Assembly (NCBI GenBank): GCA_029834535.1
Contig: JAQMWT010000138.1
Coordinates: forward strand, 1-64,000
Direction: 5' to 3'
DNA from: Chrysophaeum taylorii
Taxonomy: Eukaryota; Sar; Pelagophyceae; Pelagomonadales; Pelagomonadaceae
DNA length: 64,000 nucleotides
The number at the start of each line of letters is the position of its first letter. The stretch's first letter is position 1. The notes beneath the pieces are model-generated. The model saw nothing but the letters and a program-made list of their open reading frames with translations. It made no database searches and was not told the DNA's origin. This document shows positions 1 through 9,499 of the stretch, piece by piece. The translations under genes and the position numbers were made by a program.

Positions 1-1176
1 ACCGGGACGCTGAAGAAGTTGTGTGCTGGTAGCGACAAGATCAGTCGATCAAAATTTGTCGAGTGGTATGCGAACTGGGTCACGCGAGAAGATGATGAGA
101 GCGAAGTTGACAACGACATCGTGGACGATAATGATCAGGATGAGGCTGCACTCGCAGCGAATTGGCAGCGCCTCAGCACACCAAAGAAGGAAACGTGGAA
201 GCACAAAACGTGCGCACTGCTGAACGATGACGCGCTGGTGAAATGTGTGGCCTGTGAAATGCCTAAGCCTGTGGCATCGCCATCCTTGGACGACACATAT
301 ACGAGCTCTGCATCCACCTCAGCACCAGTAGCGAGCGAGAGAGCCAAATCAGGTTTTGGAAGCACAAGTCCTGGATTCTCATCTGGCACTATCAAAAGCA
401 GCGGGGTTTGCTTTGGAGGCACGTCGGCTCCACGTGCATCGGATGACACAAGAGTAGGTGTGGCGGCGACACGCGGATTCAGCTTTGGCGCACCTTCAGC
501 AGCAGCTTTTTCTCGCACTACATTCTTGGAAGTGAGCAGTTCTAGCTCTTGTTTGAGCACGAATGCCATTTCTACCACTAACGCCGACTACACCGAAAAA
601 GATCGCTCTTGTATCCAAGATGGTGATGCCAAGCAAAAAGACAAGCTGAAATCGCAAGCGATCAAATTAGACGAAGAAGCGAAGTTGAGTATCCCACAAA
701 TCGAGCCCCCAGCCGTCGGCGAGCCCAAACAAAGCAACTTTACGTTTGGGCAGGCACCCATTGCTGGAGTTGTCGCAAAGTCGACTGGCTTCAGTTTTGG
801 TTTGACGAGTCCCCAGACGACACCAAATCAGTTCAACTTTGGCGTAGGCACCGGTGAATCGGTGAATCCTGAAAGTTTCAGCTTTGGTGAATCCAACGCG
901 CAGGCAAATCTGGGACAGTTCAGCTTTGGTGCACCCTTGAGCAACCCGTTGGCGCCAAAGCCGAGTGAATTTCGCTTTGGTTCCAACGTGGCAGCAAAGC
1001 CGAGTTTGTCACTATGTAGTCAAGCCACACTTGGCGAGTTTAGACTCGTCGCAGACACTAAAGAATCCGCGGACACCAATAACGGCGGACTCAGCTCCGG
1101 TGCCCTGACGAGCCAGGCGAAGCCCAGTACCCAGTTCAATGTTGGAGGTACTGCTAATGCGACAATCGGAACCTAG
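1..1176 (+). CDS. FG-repeat nucleoporin-like protein with RanBP2-type zinc finger (5' end missing)
   Basis: The frame is open from base 1 to the TAG at 1174-1176, so the gene begins upstream. The first residues (GSDKISRSKFVEWYANW) resemble the second half of an EF hand. An acidic linker follows, then a RanBP2-type zinc finger near bases 198-270 (WKHKTCALLNDDALVKCVAC). The last 250 residues carry at least eight FxFG or GF-type repeats (GFSFGAP, NFTFGQ, GFSFGL, QFNFG, SFSFGE, QFSFGA, EFRFG) spaced by Ser/Thr/Pro-rich sequence. FG repeats of this kind line the nuclear pore and bind transport receptors, and RanBP2 fingers bind Ran-GDP in pore proteins. In this finger the first Cys of W-x-C-x2-C is His, so metal binding may be altered. 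The EF-hand-like start is unexpected for a nucleoporin; the fragment could be the tail of a longer fusion. Confidence 0.72.
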   Translation, partial: TGTLKKLCAGSDKISRSKFVEWYANWVTREDDESEVDNDIVDDNDQDEAALAANWQRLSTPKKETWKHKTCALLNDDALVKCVACEMPKPVASPSLDDTYTSSASTSAPVASERAKSGFGSTSPGFSSGTIKSSGVCFGGTSAPRASDDTRVGVAATRGFSFGAPSAAAFSRTTFLEVSSSSSCLSTNAISTTNADYTEKDRSCIQDGDAKQKDKLKSQAIKLDEEAKLSIPQIEPPAVGEPKQSNFTFGQAPIAGVVAKSTGFSFGLTSPQTTPNQFNFGVGTGESVNPESFSFGESNAQANLGQFSFGAPLSNPLAPKPSEFRFGSNVAAKPSLSLCSQATLGEFRLVADTKESADTNNGGLSSGALTSQAKPSTQFNVGGTANATIGT

Positions 1177-3284
1177 CCTCGCCACGATAACACACCTGGC
1201 CAATTTCGCTTTTTTGCGGGAATTGGCGGTACCTCGACGACGGAACTGAAGACCTTCATGATCAGATCAACGGTGTAAAACAAAGGAAGGCAGCGGTGGC
1301 ATATACCTTTTGGGCTATAAGTAACACACTCAATGTGCTCTTTTGCCGGCTAACCATGCAGTTTGCCTAAAGACATTCCCTATGGTCTGTAACTCGCGCG
1401 CGAAATACATGCTCATGCTGTTTCTTGCAGTTGCCCTTTATAGTTGCGTTGTCAGAAGAGGTAGCTGTTAGTTGCATTAGTAAGAAGCGACCCATCATGC
1501 AGAAGCCGCGACTGCGGTGATATCAAAAAAAGAGAGGGCGGATGGCAAAAGACCAAATGACTGAAAACCCGTGGAAGGGGGCCTTTGGAAGCGGACGTTA
1601 AGAGGCAAAAAAGGTGGCGAGCCAAGTGCGAAAAAAATCGGCTTTCTTCGTTGGGCCTGCCGTGTTTTGTGCCTCGCACTTTGTATGCAGCGTGCATTCC
1701 GCCGCTTCGCCGCCGCCGCCATCGCTTTCGCGACTATACTTCGTCTGTGCTCGCCGACTTGAAAGGCTTTGGGCCTTGCCTGCTTTTCTATTTAGCTAAC
1801 TAGCTTCTGCCCTCTCCCGAGCACGGGAGCCAGGCCGGACCGGCAGGAGCCGGTCCAGTATCACAGAGGAAAATCACACATTTGGGGTAGAGGCGAGGGA
1901 TGAGTACTCGTTGATGGCGGACCGCAACTGCGCGCGGTCTTGTGCGAGGTCGTGCCACGAGTTGAAGGAGTTGTCGATGACGTCCTGCCGCCGCAAAGAT
2001 GCGAACAACTCTTCCTTCTTCTCGTCGCGTCGCAGGCCGCGGACGTTTTGGTCCACGAACAATCGACCCGTCCGTCGCGTTCTGTCCAACCGAGCGAACC
2101 CCATCCCAGCGCAGACTGTCCGGGTGTTAACCGGCCAATCCGGGGCGAGCAGTTTCATTTTCGCCCTCCTCTCCGTCCCCTATGCCCTGCAACCATGTCT
2201 CGCAAAAGCACGCGACTTTTCGAAGAGATCGGCGCGAAGCGAATGCAACTAAGGACAATGGCCAGTCAGCGTTTTGCTTGCAGCAAAGTCAGCACTCCCG
2301 TCGCTAGCATACTCTTCACGCACGCTGCTGACCTTAACCAGGTCAAAAGAAACGGTTCCTCCCGGTTCTGGCTGCGAGCGAGAAAGGCTGGGGTGACGCG
2401 CCTGTTGCTGGAGCACAGCGCCGCTGACACCTGCCGGGCCTGCTTTTTATCAACGTTGCGTAGTGTGCCAAAACGGCCACGGCGATGTCTTAAGTCGATT
2501 GCTCGAGCACGGCGCCGATGCCAACATGACCTTGCACGGGCCACAACTCAACGAGGCTGCTGCGCCGTCCCACGGGCTCCGTTTTTTCGTTGAAACCCGC
2601 CTTGTTTACATCAAAGTCAAGCGCCTCGTGTATTATTAGAGGCGTGATGCCCATCGGGCAAATCATCATAGCTTGACGCGACTCAATGTAGCGCGCCAAG
2701 GGCCCTGCTGCCATTGCGCATTTGCCTCTGCACCGCAGCGCCATGCGCCGACTGCTCGGGAAATGGGGCGATAATGTCGCCCTAAATCTCGTGACGTCGA
2801 AAACCGCAGGTGTATTCGCGGTGCGCTACAGAGCGCGTCGCTCTTATTAAAGCCAGCCGTCGCGATCTAATAGTTAGCCGACAGCCGAGTCCGGTCTGTC
2901 AGAATAGGGGGCCTGCACATCACTTGCACCTTGCTCAAGGCCGGTGATCTCGTAACGATGTCCTTTTCAAACAAAACGGAAGAAGCGATTGAGGGGATGG
3001 TTGCGCGGATTGCGGAGCATCTTCGCCGCCAGCCACAAGCCTCCCGGGGCATACACCCCGCCATGCACGCCATCCGGTACACGGCAGGAACACGCTTGTC
3101 GCAACGAGAAGGCAAAGGGCACCGAGCAGAGAGGGCAGAGCGGGTCCATTATTAGATTCGGACCGGATGTGCTCAACTTGATTGCCGACTGAAGCACATC
3201 CTAGCCGGTGGTCCGACGGGTCAAGAAAGTAAGGATTATGGCGGCGGGAGGGCCAAAGATCGACGAGACGCCCACAAAGCCGGA
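1177..3284. other. Intergenic, no convincing gene
   Basis: Only short overlapping frames with no recognisable domain are present. The stretch contains one copy of a dispersed retroelement-like repeat (about 1805-2150, listed separately). The rest (1240-1800, 2600-3280) shows no structure I can name. Confidence 0.6.
1805..2150 (-). mobile_element. Dispersed LINE-like 3'-end fragment, copy A
   Basis: About 150 bases from 1809 match 22350-22500 nearly base for base, and a further block (2030-2150) matches 22500-22615. On the minus strand both copies read a similar protein tail containing LA-DRAQ-RS-IN. That resembles the D-R-x-x-W-R end of many non-LTR retrotransposon ORFs, and in copy B a CPNC pair follows. 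The family name is inferred; the repetition itself is visible. Confidence 0.5.
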
Positions 3285-3884
3285 TCAGCGATACGCGAGA
3301 GACTCGCGACGTGCTCTGGAAAGAATTTGCCGGACGGTACTATCCGCGAGCCTTGCCGTCACCTTGCCCATCACATCGGCAGTGAGCCAGTAGCGTGCAC
3401 CGTAAGTCACGAATAGCTCTTCGCCAGCCGCGATGAAACGTATGGCACGCACGATAGCTCGATTCCGATGCGGCATCTTGTCGAACGCGACGTTCCAAGC
3501 ACGGGGATGCCTGGGGTCGTTGATGTAACGAGCTAAGACCTGATAACGAGCAAGTCGAGATTTCAGCAGAATGTCGCCGGTGTCGATGAACCCACATCGA
3601 AGCGCGCGCCTGTGGTTTGGGCTCGACGGCACTATAGCTTGCAACGCTAATCTTACGAGCATCGACGTAAATGTTCGGGCCGAGCCGCATGAGATAAGAC
3701 TTGTCGGTGATGCTGCGGGAACAAGCTCGCGGGAAGGTCTACTATTAAACACGCGCCAAAGAGCCTCAGTGAAAGTAAGAGTAGTGCCGACATAGTCGCA
3801 GACGCTTTGTCCCTCAAGTAGGGGAATAGATGTGAAGAGGCCCAGTCCGGCACCGGGCAGCGTCGATCGCTTGACGACCTGCAT
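3285..3884 (-). CDS. SET-domain protein (putative lysine methyltransferase), intron-containing
   Basis: The ATG at 3882-3884 gives MQVVKRSTLPGAGLGLFTS, the classic SET opening (GxGLG-F), followed by YVG. The C-terminal half has ARYINDPRHPRAWNV (the RxxNHxxxPN-like motif) and AAGEELFVTYGARYW (GEEL-x-YG), which in SET enzymes bind S-adenosylmethionine and form the pseudoknot. The middle (about 3600-3800) reads correctly only in another frame (SYLMRLGPNIYVDAR), so one or two short introns are needed. A GTAAG donor at 3652-3656 and a CAG/ acceptor at about 3610 are candidates, but I could not make the whole chain join cleanly. The substrate is unknown. The gene lies 27 bases downstream of the next minus-strand gene's stop, which is very tight spacing. 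Confidence 0.75.
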   Translation of the reverse strand: MQVVKRSTLPGAGLGLFTSIPLLEGQSVCDYVGTTLTFTEALWRVFNSRPSRELVPAASPTSLISCGSARTFTSMLVRLALQAIVPSSPNHRRALRCGFIDTGDILLKSRLARYQVLARYINDPRHPRAWNVAFDKMPHRNRAIVRAIRFIAAGEELFVTYGARYWLTADVMGKVTARLADSTVRQILSRARRESLAYR

Positions 3885-3910
3885 GTTGCTCGAGAATTGT
3901 GAGACTCGCA

Positions 3911-4680
3911 CTACTCAGGATATATTGCGAGCGAATGCGATACGAGGAACCAATTTGCCGCGGTTGCTATCTCGTCGACAGCGAATGGCGACTCATCAAT
4001 GACAGTTGCACCACCGCTTGTTGCCAGCGCCGGTCTCTCAAAAAGCGCCCCCTTCCAACGACCACACGGAAAGACGTGAAATGTGACATCAGCCGAACAG
4101 CGTGAGGCTTCCTCGGCCACGACGGCCCCGCCGCCGAGACAGAGCACATCGCCTGTGTTCATTCGTGCCTGACACTCGCATCAGAGCGGGGTAGTACACA
4201 CGAGCTCTCGTCGCGTAGAGCGCCGAGACGCCAAGCCTGCACCAGATCGAAGACACCTCACGAGACATCGACGGACCTGACATGGCGGTCGCCAGTCTGG
4301 AGTACCGGCGGGTCGTCGACGAGCACGCAGAGTACCCGCCGTCCGTCCCAACTTTTCTCGAAAGTCGCCTTATCGCCGCTGTACTTGAAGGCTACGAGCG
4401 CCACCCCTAGTGTGCCGTGTGTACGCGCAACCAATGTTGACGTACCCAGACCACGGTACGCCGCGTCGACCACGTGCGTGAAACTTGACGAATCCAAGTC
4501 GTCGCCGTCCCACACAATGGCGTCCACCGCCGCGGCGCGAAGCCACCTGAGAACCGACCTCGCGGCCGCCGCTGTTTCTGCGTCCTCGAAGTCGAGGTTC
4601 GATGCGAAGCCCTTTAGGTGGACGACACGCTTCAGCTTGCTCAGACGCAAGGGTGCGTTGTCAAGCGCAAGCCACTCCAT
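3911..4680 (-). CDS. Conserved protein of unknown function, three exons (226 aa)
   Basis: Three exons join in frame: 4680-4277, 4236-4202 and 4152-3911 (681 nt). The two GT-AG introns are 40 bases (4237-4276) and 49 bases (4153-4201). The product has VVHLKGFASNLDF, AAVDAIVWDGDDLDSSSFT, an alternating hydrophobic core (VLCVLVDDPPV) and then DVLCLGGGAVVAEEA. This looks like an alpha/beta fold with an acidic VWDGDD loop and a Gly-rich turn, but I do not recognise a named enzyme family. The start is the first ATG (4678-4680). The fit of the exons and the restored continuous GGG motif support the model; the function is unknown. Confidence 0.6.
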
Positions 4681-4775
4681 GAGACACACGCTTGACGCTT
4701 AACCCGGCGGTACGTACGTACAGGGTTAAGTGAGTATAAACTCAAATGGTTTTGCAGGGCTTATTAGGAGTAAAC

Positions 4776-5090
4776 AAGTCCAGGCCAGTAAGTTCACCTA
4801 GTCCCAATCTCTAACCCCAGTAAGTTCACCTAATCCCGTTAAGTTCACCTGGTCAGTAAGTTCCCCTAGCTCACACCAACTCCTTTGAGCTCGTCGCTCT
4901 CGCCTCCGCCAATCTAAGCTGCTTTGATCCGCACGCGCCGCCAACCTTTGAGTTTACTCTAAAACCCCTTTACTCTAAAAACCCCAGTATGTTCACCTGG
5001 TCCCAGTTTCACCTGGTCACTCAGTTCACCTAGTCCCAATCTCAAACCCCAGTAAGTTCACCTGGTCCCAGTAAGTTAACCTATAGTGCG
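4776..5090. repeat. Imperfect short repeats of the CAGTAAGTTCACCTGGTCCC type
   Basis: The unit CCAGTAAGTTCACCTAGTCC or close variants recurs about eight times between 4776-4870 and 4981-5088, separated by a copy of another dispersed repeat. A related unit (CCAGTACGTTCACCTGGTCC) occurs at 55083, also just beyond a Helitron helicase remnant, so it may be part of that element's terminal region. Confidence 0.7.
4890..4975 (+). repeat. Dispersed ~85-bp repeat, copy 1
   Basis: Contains CCGCCAATCTAAGCTGCTTT, a GC-rich centre and TTTGAGTTTACTC. The same order is seen at 20863-21029 (two copies), and in reverse at 6026-6140 and 9384-9480. Confidence 0.75.
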
Positions 5091-5094
5091 CATG

Positions 5095-5628
5095 TAGACG
5101 CCGGGAGGGGGCTTATCGGTATTGCGCAGCACGTGTGGGGTAGGGTGGAGTCGTCGACCCAGAAGAGGATATCCTCGGGGTTGCCGATCGACAGAGAGCC
5201 ACGTAGAGCGCGGGGCGTCTGGCCCTGGCTCTTGGTAATCGTTTGGCGTCGGCGGGCCTCAAGGGATACAGGTTGGAGGAGCCTCGGTGACAACGACGCG
5301 ATCGATCATGTATCTGGTACGGTTGCAGTGGCCGTGCGACGGGTCGAGGTTGCGAAGACTTTAAGCTCGCGATCAAAGTCAGCATGCCGTTGGTTGTCAG
5401 GGAGTCGAAAACTCGACTCTTGAGAGCGAGGCGTCGTCTTCCGACCCAACCTAGTCGGCCGAAAAGAACTCTGACGCCTCGTCTCCGGGAAAAAAAGGCC
5501 GCGGTCATGCGCGCGTTGTCAGCATCGACAACATCGTTTCGACGGGGCGTGAGAATGGCGCGCTGAAAGAGCCGCCGCGGGTCGTGGAAATAGTCTGCGA
5601 GGTCGCCGTAGACGGCTTGGAGGATCAC
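5095..5628 (-). mobile_element. Helitron/PIF1-like helicase C-terminal remnant 1
   Basis: Minus-strand frames encode DYFHDPRRLFQRAILTPR with DVVDADNARM, then ITKSQGQTPRALRG, then GNPEDILFWVDDSTLPHT. These match the last part of PIF1-family helicases of Helitron transposons (AILxPxNxxVDxxN, then TINKSQGQT and ALSR). The reading frame changes several times, so the copy is dead. The same segment is at 55320-56028, also minus strand. Confidence 0.65.
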
Positions 5629-5629
5629 T

Positions 5630-6025
5630 GTCTGGCTCTCGCGCCTACCCGATCCTTACTCTCGCGCCTATCTGATCCTTACCCTAAATCGAGGGACACA
5701 TTTAAAGACAGACACCGCCCTCACCCATGTCGCCGCCTCGGGGAACCCCGCCCAGGCCGCCCGATCCCAGCAGGACGTCACCCTTCGTCGCACATACGTC
5801 CGGCGGCAGCATGCGTACGACCTACGGGCGGGGCCCGTCCTCTCTTCGCCTGCCCCACGCCTCGGCGATGACCCCGACTAGGTCCCGCGTACTTATCTCC
5901 GCCCGTCAGGCACATCCCTCATACCCCACAAACCCACCCACATCCTTCATGCTCCCCACACACACCCCCCCCTCTTAGCAGTCGACATTTAAAGACAGAC
6001 AGACAGACAAACATCTGTCGATTAG
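5630..6025. other. Intergenic, one short dispersed motif
   Basis: No gene seen. At 5971-5993 it carries CTCTTAGCAGTCGACATTTA, a motif repeated at 14639, 15193, 19626, 25689 and, reversed, 29834. A short (AGAC)n run follows. Confidence 0.5.
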
Positions 6026-6140
6026 TAGTTAGGACTCAAAGGTTAAAGGGCGGAGAGTTCGCTGAAGGGTTTAGGAGTAAACTCAAAGGTTGGAGGGCGG
6101 TGCAGCAGCTTAGATTGGCGGGTCGAGCTGAAAGGAGAAG
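6026..6140 (-). repeat. Dispersed ~85-bp repeat, copy 2
   Basis: The reverse complement of the unit at 4890, with TTTAGGAGTAAACTCAAAGG and CAGCTTAGATTGGCGG. Its beginning is partly duplicated (6030-6065). It lies about 120 bases upstream of the SNARE coding region. Confidence 0.7.
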
Positions 6141-6262
6141 GGTGAGGGAGGAACGTTGATATAGGAGACGGCCGGGCGCTTGCCTGACCGTCCGGCGAAA
6201 AAAAAGCGCTGAAGGGTTAGTTTGACGTAACCCGTCGTTGGTACTCGGGGACGCGCGACAAG

Positions 6263-6593
6263 ATGTTGCAACGTGAACTCGAACTGCAGAATAGGAGTCT
6301 AGACGAGCTCTCCAATTCCGTGAGTAGACTCGGAGCGTTGGGGCGTACCATAAGAGATGAGCTTGACGAGCAAAACTCGTCGCTGCTAGACGTCGAACGG
6401 GGCATGGATGAAAACCTCGAGGGGTTATCAGTCCTCTCACGCCACACTGCGAATTTGATAAAGCGTGCAGGTACGTCGCGCTTGGATCACTCGGCAACTG
6501 TGAGCGACCTCAGGTGGCAAGAAATGGTGCGCCACGCTTTTTATCCTCTCCATCATCGCCCTCTTCCTGCTCTACCTTGTTCTGTTTCTGTGA
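6263..6593 (+). CDS. Syntaxin-6-like Qc-SNARE (SNARE motif plus membrane anchor)
   Basis: Two exons, 6263-6470 and 6514-6593, join through a 43-base GT-AG intron to give 95 aa. Residues 1-65 are a SNARE helix with heptads (SLDELSNSVSRLGALGRTIR) and a zero-layer Gln in LDEQNSSL. After the splice the sequence is GGKKWCATLFILSIIALFLL and a short hydrophobic end. WCA plus a tail anchor at this place is typical of syntaxin-6/10, which acts in trans-Golgi and endosome fusion. Only the SNARE motif and anchor are present. The frame stays open upstream to 6221 (FDVTRRWYSGTRDK), so an N-terminal exon may lie further upstream, beyond the repeat at 6026-6140; otherwise the protein is truncated. The splice restores the transmembrane segment, which otherwise sits in the wrong frame. 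Confidence 0.8.
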
Positions 6594-7221
6594 CACTCGC
6601 CTGTGGGCCCTTGGGTGTCGTGGCGCAACTAGCTGTTCTATCGGGTGGGGGCCTCCCCTTTCGGACGCTATCTCGATTGCCGTGCCCCCCAGTATACGCA
6701 GGTACTGCGGCAAAGTGGGAGGGCGGATGCTCGATATCACTACTATAGTGACGACGATGTGCGTCGTATAGCGACAGGTGTCAGATCTCCCCCAGCGCAT
6801 GTATCAGCGCCCCTCGTCTCGTTTCCTTGTGATTCTGATCCTGCGCGCTACGGCGTTGGGATCAGCCTCCGCCGCATAAAATGGGCTGGCCTATAATTAG
6901 AAGTTAGTTAGTGGCGATGGTCCTTTCCCAGTTGACACTACGAGTGCGGCGAGCGTGCGCACGGTCTATAGAAGCTCTATGCAGAAGCATGACTGCCGGT
7001 CACCTCGATGCCACGAGTGCTACGATCGTACATTGTTTTTGTCGGCACCGATTTGCTGAACATTTGAGGCTTTCCTTATTACTTGCCCTTCTTTCCGCCT
7101 GTCGGGATTTATGTGTCACAGTCTCTGTGTTCGAACTGCTTGGTGGTTACCGTGAGAAACTCGACGCGAGGTTTCCGCGATCAGCGAAAAATCAAATAAT
7201 CTCAAGGCTTCAGTCGGTAGC
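6594..7221. other. Intergenic, nothing clear
   Basis: A 104-codon frame (6911-7225) has no recognisable domain and overlaps the next start. I see no repeat or RNA gene. Confidence 0.4.
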
Positions 7222-8536
7222 ATGAGCAGAAATTCCTCGGATTCCGTCTGGGGTCGCGTTCTCGACAGAAGAACTCGGGGAGATCGGCGCTGGGGAAAGC
7301 TGGAGAAACGCGAGCGATATGTGACCGTCCTAGGTAAAGTCACGGAATCGCGGCGGGTCTACAACTTCGAAGATGCTCGGCTCGAGAGAGAACGACTCCG
7401 AGACACCCCGCCCGTCGAAGCAGCCCACGCGATCTTGACGCATCACGGCCTGTCCCCCAAGCATGAAAAGCATTGCGTGTCGACGAGGGGCGGCAGAATG
7501 CCCGAGGAATTTTATGCGCCTAAGCTAAGCACGTCGACCTACGACGAGGGTGGTCGCATAACGGGGGTCTCGTCAGATAGCGATTACGCGAATCACGTCG
7601 CGCCGCTTACTTCGCGCCAAATCCATCTCTTTTCTTCCGTAAGTCACCGTTTGGCTTGTAGGATGTTGTCTTTCGCAGCTATTTCGCCACATACTGGAAG
7701 TCACTGGGTCGCCGCAAGCCCGCGCCCACGACGCGATGCTACGCCGCTTGGAGTTCGAGGCCTACATTCGACGTCGCATCTGTGATTTCGTTGCCGCAGA
7801 CGACCCACGCCTGTACGACTTGCTCGGTGACTGGCAGCCAGCACGCGTACAGCGCTGGGACCCAGACAGTCGCGATATCTGTTCCGTGTTGATGCTTGAG
7901 GATGTCAATGATGATGTCAACGAGGACCACGACAAGACGCTGTGGGTGCATGCTTCACAGTTGCGGATCGTGGACCAATTCCAGACGAAGCGGATTGTGG
8001 GCACACGCGCGACGATCACTGCGGCTGATAGTGCGCACCAGTCTCCTAGACAAGAAACGAGATCGCCCGAGAGCTGCCGGAACTCACGAAGAAGTCTGCA
8101 GCCGGGCACGATAAACGCCGCGGATACGACGCAGGGGGACGAAACGAGTGCACCCGAGAGGCCGCGGAGCTCGCGGAGTGTGCATTTCGGGCCAGGTAAG
8201 ATTGTTGAAGTGAGAGCTCATGGGAAGGTAACCAAAGTGTGGAACATTGTGCGCGAGATGATCAATCGCGATTTCACCAATGATACGATGTCATTTGATG
8301 ACTTTTGTCTGATGCAACTGGCCTGCTGCGGGGCTGCGCAGGACAAACAAAAACTCGTCATGGCGTACATCGACCCTCTTGCATTTCACGAGAAGTACGA
8401 CTGGATAATCCCGCTATTAGACAACACGGTCGATGGTACCACCTGCTGTGATTGCGCCTCCTGTTATCGCACAGTCCACTCAAGCCAAACTTCGGCGAAC
8501 TCAAGTTTCATCTGCTGCGCAGGAGACGCCAGCTAG
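7222..8536 (+). CDS. Unknown two-exon protein (424 aa)
   Basis: An ATG at 7222 opens a frame to 7638. A 40-base intron (GTAAGT at 7639, TTTCGCAG ending 7678) joins it to 7679-8536 without breaking the reading frame. The join turns an incoherent tail into HLFSSLFRHILEVTGSPQAR followed by LRRLEFEAYIRRR. The N-terminal half is basic and charged. The middle has an acidic loop (LEDVNDDVNEDHD) and a low-complexity Ser/Arg linker. The last 100 residues (KIVEVRAHGKVTKVWNIVRE, then CCGAAQDKQKLV) look folded. I recognise no family. A Cys-rich end (TCCDCASCY) near 8440-8475 could indicate a missed final intron. Confidence 0.55.
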
Positions 8537-8778
8537 TAGGCTCTTGGAGCCTGGGAGTTGCATACCATAATATTTTGAGTAAAGTCCTCTTCGGAATATG
8601 GTCGGATGTAAATTCGAGCACCTGGCCCTATGTGTTGATACGTATTTGGCGCTCGCCCCGAAGTCGAAATATACGTTCCGAAGGGCGCAAAGAGAGTGGG
8701 GTGGAGTCTTTGGCCTGACCCCGCCTCTTCGCGCAGCACTATTTCTGCGCAGTTAGCGGGGGTATGACGTCGACGGGC

Positions 8779-8985
8779 TCTGATTTTATGGCACGACCTC
8801 TAGAAATTTTTTATTAAAAACGATGAGAAAAAAGAAAGAAGGGAGCTTCGTGTACTTAAGCGCCACTCCGCCCGTCGGGCGCTGATTATTTTGTGGCGCG
8901 ACCTCTTGAATTTTTCCTAAATAAGAGGAGGCAAATAAATGGAAGCTTCGTGTCCTTCCACGCCACCCGGCGATTCGCAATCGGG
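8779..8985. repeat. Diverged tandem duplication, two units of about 100 bp
   Basis: Unit 1 (8779-8880) and unit 2 (8881-8985) share TGATT-TT-TGGC-CGACCTCT, an A/T-rich stretch, then GGAAGCTTCGTGT-CTT (GGGAGCTTCGTGTACTTAAG versus GGAAGCTTCGTGTCCTTCCA). No coding role is seen. Confidence 0.7.
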
Positions 8986-9383
8986 TCCGCTCGAATTAAG
9001 ACTGGCCTTTCAAGGACGAGCCGGAGATAATGGGCGGGCAAGCGGCGTTTTTTCGCCTTCAGCACCACCACACGACTCGCTACATGTCCAAACCGAAGCC
9101 CAACGTCGGAAGCGCAAGGATGCACTTTACTCATAAACGTCACAGTTGGCTTTACACACGACGTCTCTGTAACAAGGAAGCTGATAGCCCAATATAGGTA
9201 CCCCTCGAGGTTGTCACTGCGGTCAGACTTCAAGATAGAATACGGCCGTGCATTTCGCGAGTCGGTTGCCATGTATGCCGGTGGCGATATTGTCGCTCAT
9301 TTTCAAACGGTGGCAGCGTCGGCATCTAAGGTCTTCGTATGTGTTTTTAAAAGACCGCCCATCGGGCTGGCGCGGGATAGGAT

Positions 9384-9480
9384 CGGGTTTAGGAGCAAAC
9401 TCAAAGGATTAGGGGCGGAGCGTGCGCTGAATAAAAGCAGCTTAGATTGGCGGGAGTCCGAGCGTCGAGCAGAAAGGAGA
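9384..9480 (-). repeat. Dispersed ~85-bp repeat, copy 3
   Basis: Carries TTTAGGAGCAAACTCAAAGG, then GGGCGGAGCGTGCGCTGA and CAGCTTAGATTGGCGGG, matching the reversed units elsewhere. Confidence 0.75.
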
Positions 9481-9499
9481 ACTGTGGTGAGCATCGGGT

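Noticed and set aside
6911-7225. 104-codon frame before the unknown two-exon gene
   Set aside because: No domain, and it overlaps the next ATG by four bases; more likely UTR.
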